The notes under the pieces: generated by a model
The model's input: only the letters and a program-made list of their open reading frames with translations
Told to the model about the DNA's origin: nothing
Databases searched by the model: none
Position numbers and translations under genes: made by a program
Origin: Linanthus parryae
Lineage: Eukaryota; Streptophyta; Magnoliopsida; Ericales; Polemoniaceae
DNA: 64,000 nucleotides
Assembly (NCBI GenBank): GCA_023055425.1
Contig: JALGPY010000001.1
Span: forward strand, 142,501,368-142,565,367
Reading direction: 5' to 3'
Shown here: in pieces, positions 22,976 to 36,050 of the stretch
Layout of the letters: every line of letters starts with the position of its first letter
Numbering within the stretch: the stretch's first letter is position 1

Positions 22976-25187
22976 ATTTTGCTCGTCCCGAGCAAATCCT
23001 CAAGCCAATTCTCACTATCTCATCTCATTTCCTCAAACCTTTCCCAATTTCCAAACTTTGTTTGCATACATACCATATTTGTCATTGCATACTTATCACA
23101 ACATCATTTGCATAATTAACCATTACCAATTGCATACGAGTCCGATCAATTCACAAACCATCCTTTTTACTAGTCGACACGACTCGATTATACACAATGC
23201 AACTATATGCAAATGCAATATTCACAATGCAAGTATTGAATTAACAATTTTTTCTTTTCTTTTTCGAGATTGTGCAATCTCCATTAGCTTAAACCGATTC
23301 ACACGAAGCGATGAGATATCTAGACACAAGGAATGAGTTGAAATCAATTTCGACAACACGAATCCCCCCTAGCTAGTATAGAGAACCTAGCTTTACTAAG
23401 TACAAGAACGCAATACCTTTTCATGTATGCCACAAAATAAGAGGCTACGCTAGGCTAAGCCACGTTCAAGGTCCGAGCTCCTAATCCGCTAACGGATTTA
23501 GAATGATGAGGCTTTAGGGACAAATAGGATAATAATCAAACTCGAATCCTAAAGCGTCACATTCTTACAATTACCACATCTCACACACCCTCACCACAAT
23601 GATATAAACCAAGCCCGAAACTCACCATCTCCGGCCCTCGATCCCCTCACACCCCGGTACAATTACGATCTCCGTGGCTATTGTCATGAATGATGTATAA
23701 GCCAAAATTTCTCATTCGTGAACTAGTTGCTTCTCCACTCGTTCTTCCACAAAACTTTTCATTCTTCCTTTATTCAACTCTCCTTTTTTTCTCTCAATTT
23801 TTTTTGAGCAAATCTCTCAAATTCCTGCACAATTTCCTCAATATCCGTCTCGAGTGGTCTTCCAAGTGTCAAGCTAAAAATGATAATAGGGGAAGATAAT
23901 ATCCAAATCAACACGTATGAATCGCAAATAAATGTCTCTCCCCCTATTTCGATAAACTCTTCGGTGTAACAAACGAAGCCGCTAACACAATAGAGCACGT
24001 GTGGGGATGGAGTCGTCGCAAGCTCAATCTCGATGTCCGAAGTCAAATGTCGACACCCCCACACTCGAATGTAATCCTGTCCCCTCTCAAGTAGCCAATC
24101 AAATATATGTCTCGTGCCTAATCCAACCAAACGTCCTACACCATGATGAATAAGATCCGGTACCTAGCACGATCCACCTATTCAATTCCCCCAACCCAAG
24201 TTTTGTGTGTATTAGATGGTACACACTCATGGCTCTCCTCACTCGTGTCCATGTTGTAATGCCATGAAACACCGCCACACCGAAGTGCGCAATCCTACTC
24301 TCACTCACCCTCGCATTCCCCTCGAAGATCACAAATGAAGCGTATGCGATATGTAAGACTCACACAAGTATAGCATGAAGTACTCCCTCATCGAACCCCC
24401 TCAACTACAACACCCTCGTGACGCACTAAAGCGGTGATTCTAACCAATCAATGATGAAGGCCAAGAATCGTCACCCTAAGTCCACAGGTTATCAAAGAAT
24501 CCAAGGTTCAAAATAGGGTTTACTAGTGGTCCTACAAGGTAAGTTCTATAAGCAGTGAGTGCTCTAATACATACCTCGCACAGCTGTTCTGTGTGCCACT
24601 ACGAGGCGGGTTGGCGACTACCTAAGACGTACACAAGAATGTTCGGCTTGTTTAGCTCACACCTAGCTCAACTCTTGTAAGAAAATTAGGCACACACTTT
24701 AGATTTGAAAAATTAAGTCCGTGTGTAAAATAGGCACGCATTCCCGTAAAGAAAGTTTCTCTATACTTACTAAGGGAAACTCACATTGTCACTCTCGATC
24801 GCAATTCACGCCCTATGCCTAAAAGTCTCACACTTCTCGATTTTACCGAATTTTCAGCTTCTTTCGATTGCCCTTTCTCAACTTTTTAATTTTTTTTGGG
24901 TTTTCACATTTTTTTTATACGTATACTACATGCACGGCCAACTCGACTAATGACTCGATACTTTGGTGGGATGACTCAATAATACCAAAACGTGCACGCA
25001 AAAATATGAATAATAAAGAGAAAAATAAGGACATAACCAAAAATCTATAACTAAATGATGACACGGGCGATGCAAAGACGCAATACTGACTAGTAAAAAG
25101 GATACCACCACCCCCACACTAGGATGCATCGTTGTCCTCAACGATCACACGAGGACTCACAATCCTAGCACAAGGGCTCTCTCTCCT

Positions 25188-25249
25188 CTACTCATCCTCT
25201 TCGGAGTACGGGGCATCCTCGCCTCCGTCTTTCTCTTTTTTGAGGCCAT
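25188..25249 (-). pseudogene. Stub of the Athila second ORF (internal deletion)
   Basis: The minus strand begins MASKKRKTE, matching the start of the 435-codon ORF of Athila B (MAGGKKRKTG), and in another frame ends EDAPYSEEDE-stop, matching that ORF's acidic C-terminus. Only 62 bp remain, not a multiple of three, so nearly the whole ORF has been deleted with both ends retained. Confidence 0.75.
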
Positions 25250-25979
25250 TTAGCAAATCAAGCAAATAAGATGAAAATTTAAATTGTGCACTGTGACAGG
25301 AAGTGTAACCGAAAGCAACTAACAAGTAGCAATTAAACAGATAACACCTAGGACTCTAATCAATCGCCCCCAAGGTTCGCAACTAAGCGAAAGAAATTAA
25401 AAATGGGCTTTTACTCAATCGTGCCTAGACGCGTAAAATTTAAATTGCTAGTTAAGATAGTACCTGAGACACCTGGAGTACCTTTCTTACAGGTGTCGTT
25501 TTCGCGAAAAATTCACCAAGAAGGGCCAAACTGGCCGGTGAAATTTTTTCCGGAAAAAGTGAAAAATTTGTGCTTTCCTTACTCTCCTCGTAGTCCCCGT
25601 CGATGTTTGTTCTTGAACTTTTGGCTGAATCTCCCTCCAAGTGCTTCAATTTTTCAATCTAGGAATGGAACCCTAGATTTTGTTCTTCCCCAAAACAGTT
25701 TGTTAGAGTAAGATTGAGCCAAAACTCCACGGTTTAATCTTCTTCTCCTTCTTCTCGCAAGAAAAACCCTTCCAACCTCTTCTAATTTGGTGAAGATTTG
25801 AAGATTTGGAGGTTGAGAGAAAAGATGAACTGTTCACTGGGTTGAGGAAGAATGAAGAAACTGTTGAATTCGGGTTGGACTTGGGTTTAAGTACCCTTTA
25901 GACTATTTGTCACAAATACCCTCCTATAAATCCATCCCCCTTGCTTTGTTACGGGTATTTTGGACCTTTCGCGCATTCT

Positions 25980-26165
25980 GGGCATTCTCTTCGTGCGAAG
26001 AGAATTTCTCTTCGTGTGAAGAGAATCCCAGTTGGCCTTAGTTCTCTTCTTGTGACAGTCTTCCTGTTTTGAGACAGAAGGCTGTCACATGAAGAATTTT
26101 TTTTTTCTAAGTACAAACTCTTCGTGGGAAGAGTTTTTCTCTTCGTACGAAGAGAACTGTCAGTG
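25980..26165. repeat. Internal palindrome cluster of Athila A
   Basis: CTTCGTGCGAAG, CTTCGTGTGAAG, CTTCGTGGGAAG and CTTCGTACGAAG occur in two pairs with a GTTTTGAGACA-containing spacer. This is the same arrangement as in the element's own LTR (22486-22645). Confidence 0.85.
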
Positions 26166-27102
26166 CTAAAAAATTCCACTTTTGCTTGATTTCCTTCGAC
26201 TATTTACTCGTTTCTTCGAATCTTCATGAATCTCCTCGTCCTCGAGATCCCGTATAGATGATAAAAGATTCCCAAAGTCCGGGGAATATTTTTTTCTTCA
26301 AATTCATGCTCTTGAAGATCCGTTGAAAATTTCCGGATGTTTTAAGCCGCTAAAATATCCTTTTTTCGCCATTTCACTCGTGCCTTTGCTTCTTCATGAA
26401 TCTCCTCGACCTCGAGATTCCTTTTGCATCATAAAAGATTCCCAATGTCCGGGGAATCCGTTATTCTTCAATTTGACCTTTCCAAAGACCCGTTTGGCAA
26501 TTCCGGATGCTTTTTCGACGCCTTTTTGCCCGCAGAACATCCTTTTTGGCCTAACTTCTTCGTTCGGACTCCGATTTACGCGATCTACCTGTCCACAGAA
26601 AGTTCTCGACTACCCCCACACAATGGCACTCTTCAATTCTATTTTCAGTCCGTTCTTCAAAATATCACCTCGTAATCCGTGCCAGTGAGCTAGCTTTCTC
26701 CGTTCATCATTCAAATCCTTGCGTATACCAAGACAAGGAGTCTGGGAACATGATCTTCCCCAGGTGCGTGTGTTGAATGAGCGCAGGAATGGCTTCATTC
26801 TCCAATTCCTTCACTTCGGAACCCGATGCGCGTTTTGGGCTGCAATTCTTCAATTTTCACTCTGTTTCGCACGCGCGCATCAAGACGGGGGATCCGAAAT
26901 AGGCCTTTCACCTCGGAATCCTGCACATACTCATTGGAAATATTATATCCACTCTCTAACACCTCTCAATTAAATCAAACAGAATAAAAATTTACAAAAC
27001 AGTATTAAAACCTAAACTACAGCAATAAATAGGTTGGGTTGCCTCCCAACAAGCGCTTTGTAATTTAAGGTTGACGGCCCGACCCAGTTACCTCAAAATA
27101 TG

Positions 27103-29721
27103 TTAAGGAGGTCTAGCACGACGTGCCTCCTTCTTCAATTTCTTGCTCTTGATTTTTTGCACCACATCATGTGCACTCACCACATTTAGCTTCTTCTCTG
27201 ATTTGGGTGGATTGGGATGCAAAACGGTAGGCAACCCAAGAGACGGATCCACACGATCTTCTCTAAACTTGATCATGGCCAATTTATTCTTCCCCTTGCT
27301 CGGAACAAATACCTTGAACACGAGTGATGAGTCTAGAGCCTTGATAGTCAACTCCTCTGTCTCTAGATCCACATTTGCGCGCATTGTTTTCAACAACGGT
27401 CTTCCAAAGATGAGTGGAACATCGCGATCCTCCTTGATATCCACTATCACAAAGTCAGCTGGAAATAAAAATGCACCCACTTGGACGAGCAAGTTCTCAA
27501 TCACCCCATTTGCCGTAACTATAGAATTGTCTGCCAATTGCAGACCCATCTTCACAGGGGTCGGTGCACCAATGCCCAATCTATGAAACAGAGACAATGG
27601 CATGAGATTAATACTCGCGCCCAAATCACAGAGACCATGTGTATGATATCCACCCCCAAGAGTGCAGCCTAAAATGACACTGCCTGGATCTCTCATCTTG
27701 GGAATGTCTCTTTGTATGACTGTGCTACACGTCTCTGTTAGCTTTACCGTGGAATAGGGTTCTATGCTCTTCTTCCCCCATAGAATTTCCTTCAAGAACT
27801 TCTTGTACCTGGGCATCTGAGCAAGTGCTTCTACAAGAGGAATGTTGATATGCAATTGTTTGAATATATCCATAAATCTCCCAAAGTGTTCCTCATCATT
27901 CCTCTTTATCGCCGCCGGATATGGAATTCGTGGCTCATAAGTAGCCGGATCGGGAGTGCTCTTGGACTCTTCTTTCTTCTCAACCGTGTCCTTTGATTGG
28001 GGACTCACGGCCTTGGGCAACTCTTCACCCAATTCCTTCTCTGTAGCTTTTGTAGCTTCGGCTCTCGCATGGCTAGGATATGGAGGATCCTGAGTAGTCA
28101 CACCACTGCGAGTAGTAATAGCTTTGAGCTGCTCAGTAGGAAGAATGGTATTGGAAGGAAGCATACCTGGCGGAAATTTAGCATTCTGATTGGCAATCTG
28201 CCCAATCTGAGTCTCGCGGCTCTTTATTGTTGCTTGAATAGAGACAATCGTGCTCTCCATCCTGTCTTGATTAGCTAGTAACTTTCTCAATAAAGCATTT
28301 GTCTCTTGTTCCTCTTGTCGCGGAGCTTGCTGCTGCGGTTCTTGTCTCTGAGCCTGGTATGGAGGATTTGGCTGCTGACCCGGTGCATGTAACCCACTGT
28401 TTGGATTGGCATAGCTAAAGTTGGGGTGATTACGGTTGTTGGGATGATAAGTATTCGGCCACTGCTGCTGTCTTGGTGGGCCCAAGTAGTTCACATCTTC
28501 AATTGCAGCGCCATATCCCTAATTCTCATCTGCCATCATCTCCCCCACAGACTTTACTCGTGCTGATGGATTCATACTGCTAAAAGCCGAAGTCATGACT
28601 GCCATTTGCTGCTCAAATTTCTGCTCCACCATTGCTTCAATCTTGTTTACCAGTGCCCCATCAGATTTTGAATTTCTACGAGTCTCGGACCTCGTAGACT
28701 CACGTTTTGCCACATTGTACAGCAGATCCCGACATCTCTGTATTCCTAAACCCATGAAGGTTCCTTGAGCCATCATGTCCAGCTCATTTGCTGTCTCCCT
28801 GTCTAAGCCATTATAGAAATAGTGTAACAGTTTGTACCATGGCTCCCCATGAGAAGGACATCTGCGAAGAAGCTGGTTGAATTTCCTCCATGTGTCTCCC
28901 AAAGAATCATCTTCTTGCTGAGTGAAATTTGTGATGTCAGCCATTCTCTGTGCAACCTTGGATGGTGGAAGATATTTCCTGAGAAACTCCTGGCAACATT
29001 CTGCCCATGTAGTGATACAACCTGCTGGAAGCTCCATAAGCCACATCTTTGCTTTTCCCGATAAGGAGAAAGGAAAAAGCATGAGCTTTATTGTCTCGAG
29101 TGGAACTCTCTGATCATATATAGTGGAGGTAATTTGCTCGAAATTGAGCAAGTGCTCGTGTGGATCATCGCCTGCAGCTCCAGTAAACAGACACACATCT
29201 CGTACCATGTTTATCAACGGCTGGCGAATCTCGAAATGCGCGACATTAATCTGAGGCCTGAAAATAGTGGGTTGATACCCCTCCGGTGTAGTCCTGAAGT
29301 AGTCCACCAAAGGACGCTCATCCTCCTCAGCATTGTTGACTTGCTCTACCCTATTCCGACCGTTGTTGTTCCGATTATTGCCCCCATTATTCCCATTGCC
29401 ACCGTTATTTCTGCCAACTACTTCCGCACCAGGAAGTTGTTGTGGATTTGGAGGGTTCATGCGATCAATCATCGCCTGCATATCAGCCATTTGAGCCCTA
29501 AGTTGCTCAGATTACGCGGCTCTGTTTGCAGCCTCCTCTACAGCAGTTGCTCTAGCTGCTTCCGCATCTTGCACATTTTTGCGGATTCTCTCAAACTCAG
29601 CTCTCGTTTCTTCATCCATGACTACTTAGCTTGAATTCCTCTTGTCTCTACGTTGTGCTTTTAATAAGGATTCCGGGTCTTCAAACGTTGGATACAAATG
29701 CTCGTCACGAGAACGGGTCAT
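27103..29721 (-). pseudogene. Athila A gag-protease
   Basis: The start codon (29721-29719) opens [18 protein letters not shown]. Gag shows [38 protein letters not shown] and [19 protein letters not shown] (capsid-like Retrotrans_gag), then a Q/P/N-rich linker. Protease shows [19 protein letters not shown] and VPLIFGRPLL. The frame ends in a natural-looking basic tail (KSKKLKKEARRARPP) with no RT following. In-frame stops are at 29626-29628, 29512-29514 and 28519-28521; otherwise the frame is long. The copy could only have moved with enzymes supplied by another Athila. Confidence 0.87.
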
Positions 29722-29833
29722 GCACTGTGTAAATCAACCTGAAATCTCAAACCACGCAAAACGTAGGTGAGTAACGGATATAAACAATAAATTAAAATCC
29801 CTAAGGCTAGTAATTATAACTAATTTAGCCGAA

Positions 29834-29852
29834 GTCCCCGGCAACGGCGCCA
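29834..29852 (-). promoter_or_regulatory. Primer-binding site of Athila A (tRNA-Asp)
   Basis: Minus-strand TGGCGCCGTTGCCGGGGAC lies six bases from the 5' LTR. It matches the complement of the 3' end of plant tRNA-Asp, the usual Athila primer. Confidence 0.85.
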
Positions 29853-29858
29853 AAAACT

Positions 29859-30967
29859 TGACACGTTCCAACTGCAAGTGTACAGCTGTCGTGTGTAGTA
29901 ATAAATCGGAAATCCGGGTTGTCGAACCCAAGGGACTTTGTTTAAATTAATTATTGTTCTAAACCTTATGTGGGTACGTCGCAATTTGTGTTTTGATCTA
30001 ATTCTACTAAAATAAACGCAATATTCTCAATTAACCAAGTGAAATAGTTCACGATTAATAAAGAATGAATTTTAGGGTTTTTGTAATATAAGGGAAAAAC
30101 ACCGGGAATTCTCTAGGTTCACTAGGTTGAGCTAAATTTATGTTTTGAATTGTAAAACAACCACGTATATTTCACTATCAATCAAGCAATATTAAACTTA
30201 CAGAGTTACCAAGTAAGTTTACTATACTTTAGACCAAAACAAACCGAGTTACCAAGTCTATTCTAGCTCAAAGCATGCATTAAAACCACAATTCTACTTT
30301 AACGATCCTAGTTAACGATGTCGAGTTACCAAACATTGATTCGACTAGGTGGATTATTCAATTTACCGACTAATTCTCACGGAGTTACCGCATGAAAACT
30401 AATTAAGTTTATCTCTACGTTAGCTACTCGCAAAGATAATTTGATTACAAACGTAAATAATCCATAATAATGAAAGATTACGTGAGATTAAGCTAAAACA
30501 TGAATCAAAATCATCAAAACATGGTATTTAGATCAAACCCTAGCTACACCAAACGAGAATTCCCAGCAAATAACGTTTAGCTACTCATATTCATACTCAA
30601 AACGATAAGTATCATGAGTTTAAGCATAAAAATCAAGAAAAGAGAAGAGTTGAGAATCCAAACGGATGATCCAAAGCTCCTAAGCTCTCACAATAGCTCC
30701 TTGATCTCCAAAAGATGTGTCTCACGTCAAAAACTACTCAAAAAAAACGACCTAACACACTTAAATACGTTTCTATAATGATATGACAAAGTTTCTAATA
30801 ATTGCAAAAAGACCCCGGCCGTTTCTAGCTTTCTGGGCGAACTCTTCGTGCGAAGACACTTTCTCTTCGTGCGAAGAGATTGTCTGAAGTCTTCCTGCAA
30901 AAGTCCTCCTATTTTGAGACAACATCATGTCACAGGAAGAGAACTGGAATTTTGGCTAAGTCTTTTC
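29859..30967 (-). repeat. 5' LTR of Athila A, part 1 (split by Copia)
   Basis: Aligns with the first 1109 bp of the LTR at 21502-22959. It stops at TTTTC (30963-30967), the target duplication of the Copia element. Confidence 0.93.
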
Positions 30968-32396
30968 TGTAGGGTTTTGATTCATGGATTGCACAACGGA
31001 AGCATAAACAAACATAAAACCATGCAAAACCCTCCAAGGATCACAAGTCAAGAGACATAACGATGGTAAGGGTTAGAAATCATAAACACACCTTTGGGTT
31101 CTCCTTGATGACTTCAAACGCGAATAGTGTCACGTTCTCTATAGTTGATCCACGCCTAGATTTGATCCTAGATCTCCCAAGTCGTTGGTGATAGCCCGGA
31201 AGAGGAAGAGGAAGAAGGAATCACGCAAAACGAGACCCAAAAGGAGGGTCTCGGCCTCCTTTGGCCGACGGGGACGGGGCGGCGGCAAGGGGGCGGTCGG
31301 GCCTCCTTGTTGCTTTTTCTCTCTCCTTTTGTTCTCTCCCACTTTTTGTTATGTTCACTAATGAGCATAAGTTATGTGGGAAAGAAGGAAGGAAGGTCAT
31401 TTATATAGTCCAACAACTCCTTGTTAACTACCTAAAGGACTTATTCTAGTCCTACTAGAATTCAATTTAGTCCCTTCCTTGCAAATTAGTCCCTACTAAG
31501 TTTGCAAGGGTTTGCAAAGTGATCCTTCTAATTAATTAATCCAATTAATTAATTCCCAAATCTAGTTCAACTCTATGTAGCGTGTGACCCCATAGGTTCT
31601 ATCTAGTTGGTAGCAACTATTTGCTAATATGGAGCGGTCTCTAGCAAAACATCCATTCTTCCCAACTAATAGAATAGTCATCTTGACAACCTTTGTACAA
31701 GTAATTGTCTCATCCCTTTGTCTCTATATCCGGATTGGACACGAGACATACTAGTCACACTCGTATATCCAATTCATAGTTTCTCCATCCATGAGAATAG
31801 CCTTATTCATGCAAATAACATCAATATCCCGTATTGATTTATTTGAGTCTGGCCAGACATTCTATAAGCACTATCCCTCGAGTGGCCTAGGATATTTGCT
31901 CCCGTTATGTGGGAGGGACAAATCCTATCTACGTCCACTACGATCTCTAAGCTTGCTTCTTATTGTATCCAGTACACGCCTTTATAACTACCCAGTTACG
32001 GTGTAGCGTTTAACGCTACCAAGATCACAATAATCCACAACTAGAATATCTAGTGACTTCAAGTCTAAGGATGACAATACCATTGTACCGCGAGAAGCGC
32101 TTGTGACTCAACATAACGTGTATGTAGCCTTCTCGGAGATGGGTCAATCCAGTGCAACATTCCCTAATGCACACCCATGTGTTGGATCGTGATATCTCCA
32201 TATCAATCCAACCCCATACTAGTCTATAGATGATTGTCCCATTAATCATTATACTTGACTAGGGATATTTAAGATAAACAACACAATTGTAAATCTAAGG
32301 ACTTCATTATATTAAATATCCAATAAATAATAAATGAATTTCTAGCCACAAATAATTCATACTAAACTAGATTGCCTCTAGGGCATCTATTCCAAC
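30968..32396 (-). repeat. 3' LTR of the Copia element
   Basis: Plus strand TGTAGGGTTTTG to CTATTCCAACA, 1429 bp. It differs by scattered substitutions from the copy at 46894-48321. It includes a short GC-rich patch near 31255-31300. Confidence 0.92.
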
Positions 32397-32410
32397 AGTC
32401 TCCCACTTGC
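32397..32410 (-). promoter_or_regulatory. Polypurine tract of the Copia element
   Basis: Minus-strand CAAGTGGGAGAC abuts the 3' LTR, the usual Copia form. The pol stop codon is two bases upstream. Confidence 0.8.
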
Positions 32411-32411
32411 A

Positions 32412-33737
32412 CTAGAGCCAATCTGGCGCATCCCGTATGCCCATACTCCTAGTGTGCCCTTCATGCTTCCACTGCGTGAGAGGCTTTGTAAGCGGGTCTG
32501 ACAGATTATCATCTGTAGGAATCTTGCATATCCGAACGTCTCCTCTATCGATAATATCTCGAAACAGATGAAACTTCCTGAGCACGTGCTTGGACTTTTG
32601 GTGCGATCTGGGTTCCTTTGATTGCGCGATCGCCCTAGTGTTGTCAGAGAACAACTCAACTGGATCCGCAATGCTAGGTACCACACCAAGTTCAGAAACA
32701 AACTTTCTGATCCAAACAGCCTCCTTTGCTGCGCCATTTGCAGCAATGTACTCAGCCTCTGTTGTAGAATCAGCTACCGTCTCTTGCTTGGAACTCTTCC
32801 AGCTCACCGCTGCTCCATTCAGGCAAAACACATATCCCGATTGTGATCTAAAGTCATCTCTATCGGTTTGGAAGCTTGCATCAGTGTAACCCCTTACACG
32901 CAACTCTTCCTCACCGCCAAATATCAAGAAAGCATCCTTAGTTCTTCTCAAGTACTTTAGGATGTTCTTGACTGTAATCCAGTGACTCTCACCCGGATTG
33001 GATTGGTATCTGCTCGTCATACTCAAGGAATATGACACATCTGGTCTAGTACATAAGATGGCGTACATGATGGATCCTATGGCCGAGGAATAGGGAATTC
33101 TACTCATGCGTTCCTTCTCAATCTCATTGGAAGGACAACCACTCTTTGAAAGAGTGATTCCATGTGACATGGGCAAGAATCCCTTCTTGGAATCTTGCAT
33201 GTTGAACCGTTTCAACACCTTGTCAATATATGTACTTTGACTTAGGCCTAGCAACCTCTTAGATCTATCTCTATAGATCTTTATAGCGAGTATATAGGCT
33301 GCTTCCCCTAAGTACTTCATTGAGAAACACTTTCCTAGCCAATCTTTAACAGATTGCAGCATGGGAACGTCGTTTCCAATGAGTAGTATGTCATCCACAT
33401 ACAAGACCATAAAAGCTACAGAGCTCCCACTAACCTTCTTGTAGACACAAGACTCATCTTCGTTTCTGATGAACCCAAACTCTTTGACCACTTCATCAAA
33501 ACGTCGATTCCAACTCCTAGAAGCTTGCTTCAATCCATAAATGGATCGTTGCAGCTTACAGACTTTGTTGGCTTGCTTTGGATCCTCAAAACCCTCCGGC
33601 TGTATCATATACACGTCCTCGAGGAGATTCCCATAAAGGAATGCTGTTTTGACATCCATCTGCCAAATCTCATAGTCATGGTATGCTGCAATTGCAAGTA
33701 GGATTCGGATGGATTTGGTCATAGCGACTGGTGAAAA
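32412..33737 (-). pseudogene. Copia reverse transcriptase and RNase H
   Basis: The minus-strand frame shows MDVKTAFLYGNLLEDVYMIQ, YGLKQASRSWNRRFDEV and FMVLYVDDILLIGND with the YVDD active site. RNase H motifs follow (RGYTDASFQTD, DSTTEAEYIAANGAAKEAVW, DNTRAIAQSKEP). The domain is full length and ends naturally. It is joined to the upstream RT N-terminus through an in-frame stop (near 33736, where a glutamate is usual), so the copy is probably inactive as a polyprotein. Confidence 0.88.
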
Positions 33738-33740
33738 GGT

Positions 33741-35012
33741 TTAATCATAGTCAATACCATGAATCTGTCTGAATCCTTTAGCCACCAATCGGCCCTTATA
33801 GGTAATCACATTACCATCCATGTTGATCTTCTTCTTGAAGACCCACTTGCACCCTATGGGCCGCGCCCCATCGGGTGGTTCCACCAAAGTCCATACTTTG
33901 TTGGTGTACATGGATTCCATCTCGGATCTCATGGCTTCCAGCCACTTCTGAGAGTCTGGGCCATTCATGGCCTCCTCATAGGTAGTAGGCTCATCATCTA
34001 TGAGCATCGTGTCACCGGAATCGGTCACGAGAAGTCCATACCTCTCGGGTTCCTGGCGCACTCTACTAGACCTACGAAGCTCTTGTGTTACCTGAACAGG
34101 TTGCTCCACAACTGCTTGTGGTTCCTGTTCATGTTCCATAATGGGTTCAGTGATTTGTGGTTCTTGAACCTCTTCAAGTTCTACATTCCTCCCACTTGCT
34201 TCTTTAGAGACAAACTCTCTTTCTAGAAACACGCCGGTCCGAGCAACAAACACTTTGTTCTCGGTTGGATTGTAGAAGTAGTATCCCTTAGTTTCCTTAG
34301 GGTACCCCACAAATTTGCACTTATCCGATTTCGGCCCTAGCTTGTCTGATTGTAAACGTTTTACATAGACATCGCAGCCCCAAATCCTCATGAACGACAG
34401 TGTGGGACGCCTCCCACTCCACATCTCATATGGCGTCTTCATGACTGATTTAGATGGAACACGGTTTATGGTGAAAGCTGCTCTTAATAGAGCGTAGCTC
34501 CAAAATGATAATGGAAGATCGGTTTGACACATCATAGATCGAACCATATCCAATAGAGTTCGATTCCTCCTCTCGGACACGCCATTCCACTGTGGCGTTC
34601 CGGGTGGAGTGAGTTGGGACACGATCCCACACTCTCTAAGATAGTCGTCAAACTCTTGGCTCAAGTATTCTCCTCCACGATCCGATCATAGGGCCTTGAT
34701 ACTTTTGCCAAGTTGCTTCTCTACTTCATTCTTGAATTCTTTGAACACTTCAAAGGATTCAGATTTTGCCCTCATGAGGTACACAAATCCATATCTACTG
34801 TAATCATCAGTAAATGTAATGAAGTAGACATAACCACCCCTGGAAGGCGTGGCAAATGGCCCACACACATCGGTATGTATGAGCGCCAACTGCTCACTAG
34901 TCCTCTTACCTTTCTTATTGAAAGGGGACTTTGTCATTTTTCCCAATAAACAAGCCTCACATGTCTCATATGATTCAAAATCAAATGAGTCTAGTAATCC
35001 ATCCTTATGGAG
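33741..35012 (-). pseudogene. Copia integrase and RT N-terminus
   Basis: At 34686-34946 the integrase core shows IHTDVCGPF and FITFTDDYSRYGFVYLM. At 33741-34664 it continues with PGTPQWNGVSERRNRTLLDM and then MRIWGCDVYVKRL, and the RT start NGPDSQKWLEAMRSEMESM and PIGCKWVFKKK. A TGA stop near 34683 falls where arginine (RSDRGG) is expected, and another near 34990 lies just after the GAG_pre-integrase histidines. Both look like single-base nonsense changes. Confidence 0.87.
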
Positions 35013-36050
35013 TCAAGATACACGTTTCTCATTTATGTGGCCTAAACGACAGTGCCATAAATAAGCAGGATTTAAATCATTTATTTTAATCCGCTTGGTA
35101 TTAATGTTGTAGACAGGATTGCTTAGATCAAGGACATAAAGTCCATTAAATAATTGCGCACTAAAATAGTGAATATTATTTAAATAAAAGGAACAACAAT
35201 TGTTCTTTATTGAAATAATAAAACCATCCTTGTCCAAACAAGAAATAGAAATAATGTTTCTGCTCATAGCAGGCACAAAATAGCAATTATTTAATTCTAA
35301 AACTAATCCTGAAGGCAGAGATAGCTCGCACACGCCTATGGCCAACGCAGCAACCTTTGCTCCATTCCCAACGCGCAGATCTACCTCTCCTTTAGCCAAT
35401 CTTCTACTTCTCTTTAGATCCTGCATATTTCGACAAATATGAGATCCACATCCAGTATCTAATACCCATGATGTAGAGACAGTTAGATTGACATCTACGA
35501 CAAAAATACCTGGTGGTGGGTGAATCACTATTCCAAGCCTCTTGTCCTCCAGATATTTTGGGCAGTTCCTCCTCCAGTGTCCAGGCTGACTGCAGTAGTG
35601 ACACTCACCTTTAGTCACGGCCTTGGCAATGCCACCAACAGGTTTAAGGGCAGGTTCCTTGGACTTGGAAACTGACTTGCCTTTGCCCTTGGAGGAAGAG
35701 GCAAACTTTTTGCCCTTTCCTTTGTGTACCATCATTATGGCCTTGCCCTTACCCTTGTTGATGCTCTGTTCAGCCGTCCTAAACATGTTGAGTACATCTG
35801 GCAGTGGTTTAACGATCTCGTTCGTGTTATAGTTCATAATGAACTGTCCATAACTCTCGGGCAACGATTGCAACACGAGATCGGTTGCCAACTCTTGGCC
35901 GACCGGGAACCCCAGTCGGGCGAGATTCTCCAAGTACCCGATCATTCGGAGTACATGGGGTCCCACCGGGTTCCCTTCTGCCAGATGACATTTGTACAGT
36001 GCCTTTGAGACCTCATACCTCTCTACCCTCGCCTGCTCTTGGAAGAGCTG
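35013..36050 (-). pseudogene. Copia gag C-terminal part, protease and pre-integrase
   Basis: The minus-strand frame shows LQSLPESYGQFIMNYNTNEI (gag UBN2-type capsid), a lysine/serine-rich linker, the knuckle CHYCSQPGHWRRNC, the protease loop WVLDTGCGSHIC, and the H2C2 start YLWHCRLGHINEKRVS. This segment resumes gag immediately after the tandem LTR array; the N-terminus is at 44914-45225. Confidence 0.88.
36046..36050. repeat. Left target-site duplication of the LTR array (AGCTG)
   Basis: AGCTG precedes the first LTR and recurs exactly at 44909-44913 after the last one. There is no copy of it between the units. Confidence 0.9.

Larger units (their letters stand above)
22976..27102 (-). other. 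Long non-coding 3' region of Athila A
   Basis: No intact gene is present. The stretch aligns by eye, in reverse, with 58406-60081 and 61390-63686 of Athila B. Shared landmarks are a repeated CCCCCACAC motif (24054-24064, 25108-25119, 26610-26621), an internal palindrome cluster (25985-26160), a second-ORF stub (25188-25249) and a post-pol block near 27020-27100 (TTGGGTTGCCTCCCAACAAG). Confidence 0.75.

Noticed and set aside
31139..31368. Small frames in the Copia LTR, repeated at 47065-47340
   Set aside because: They are conserved only because the LTRs are copies of each other; the frames differ by indels between copies.
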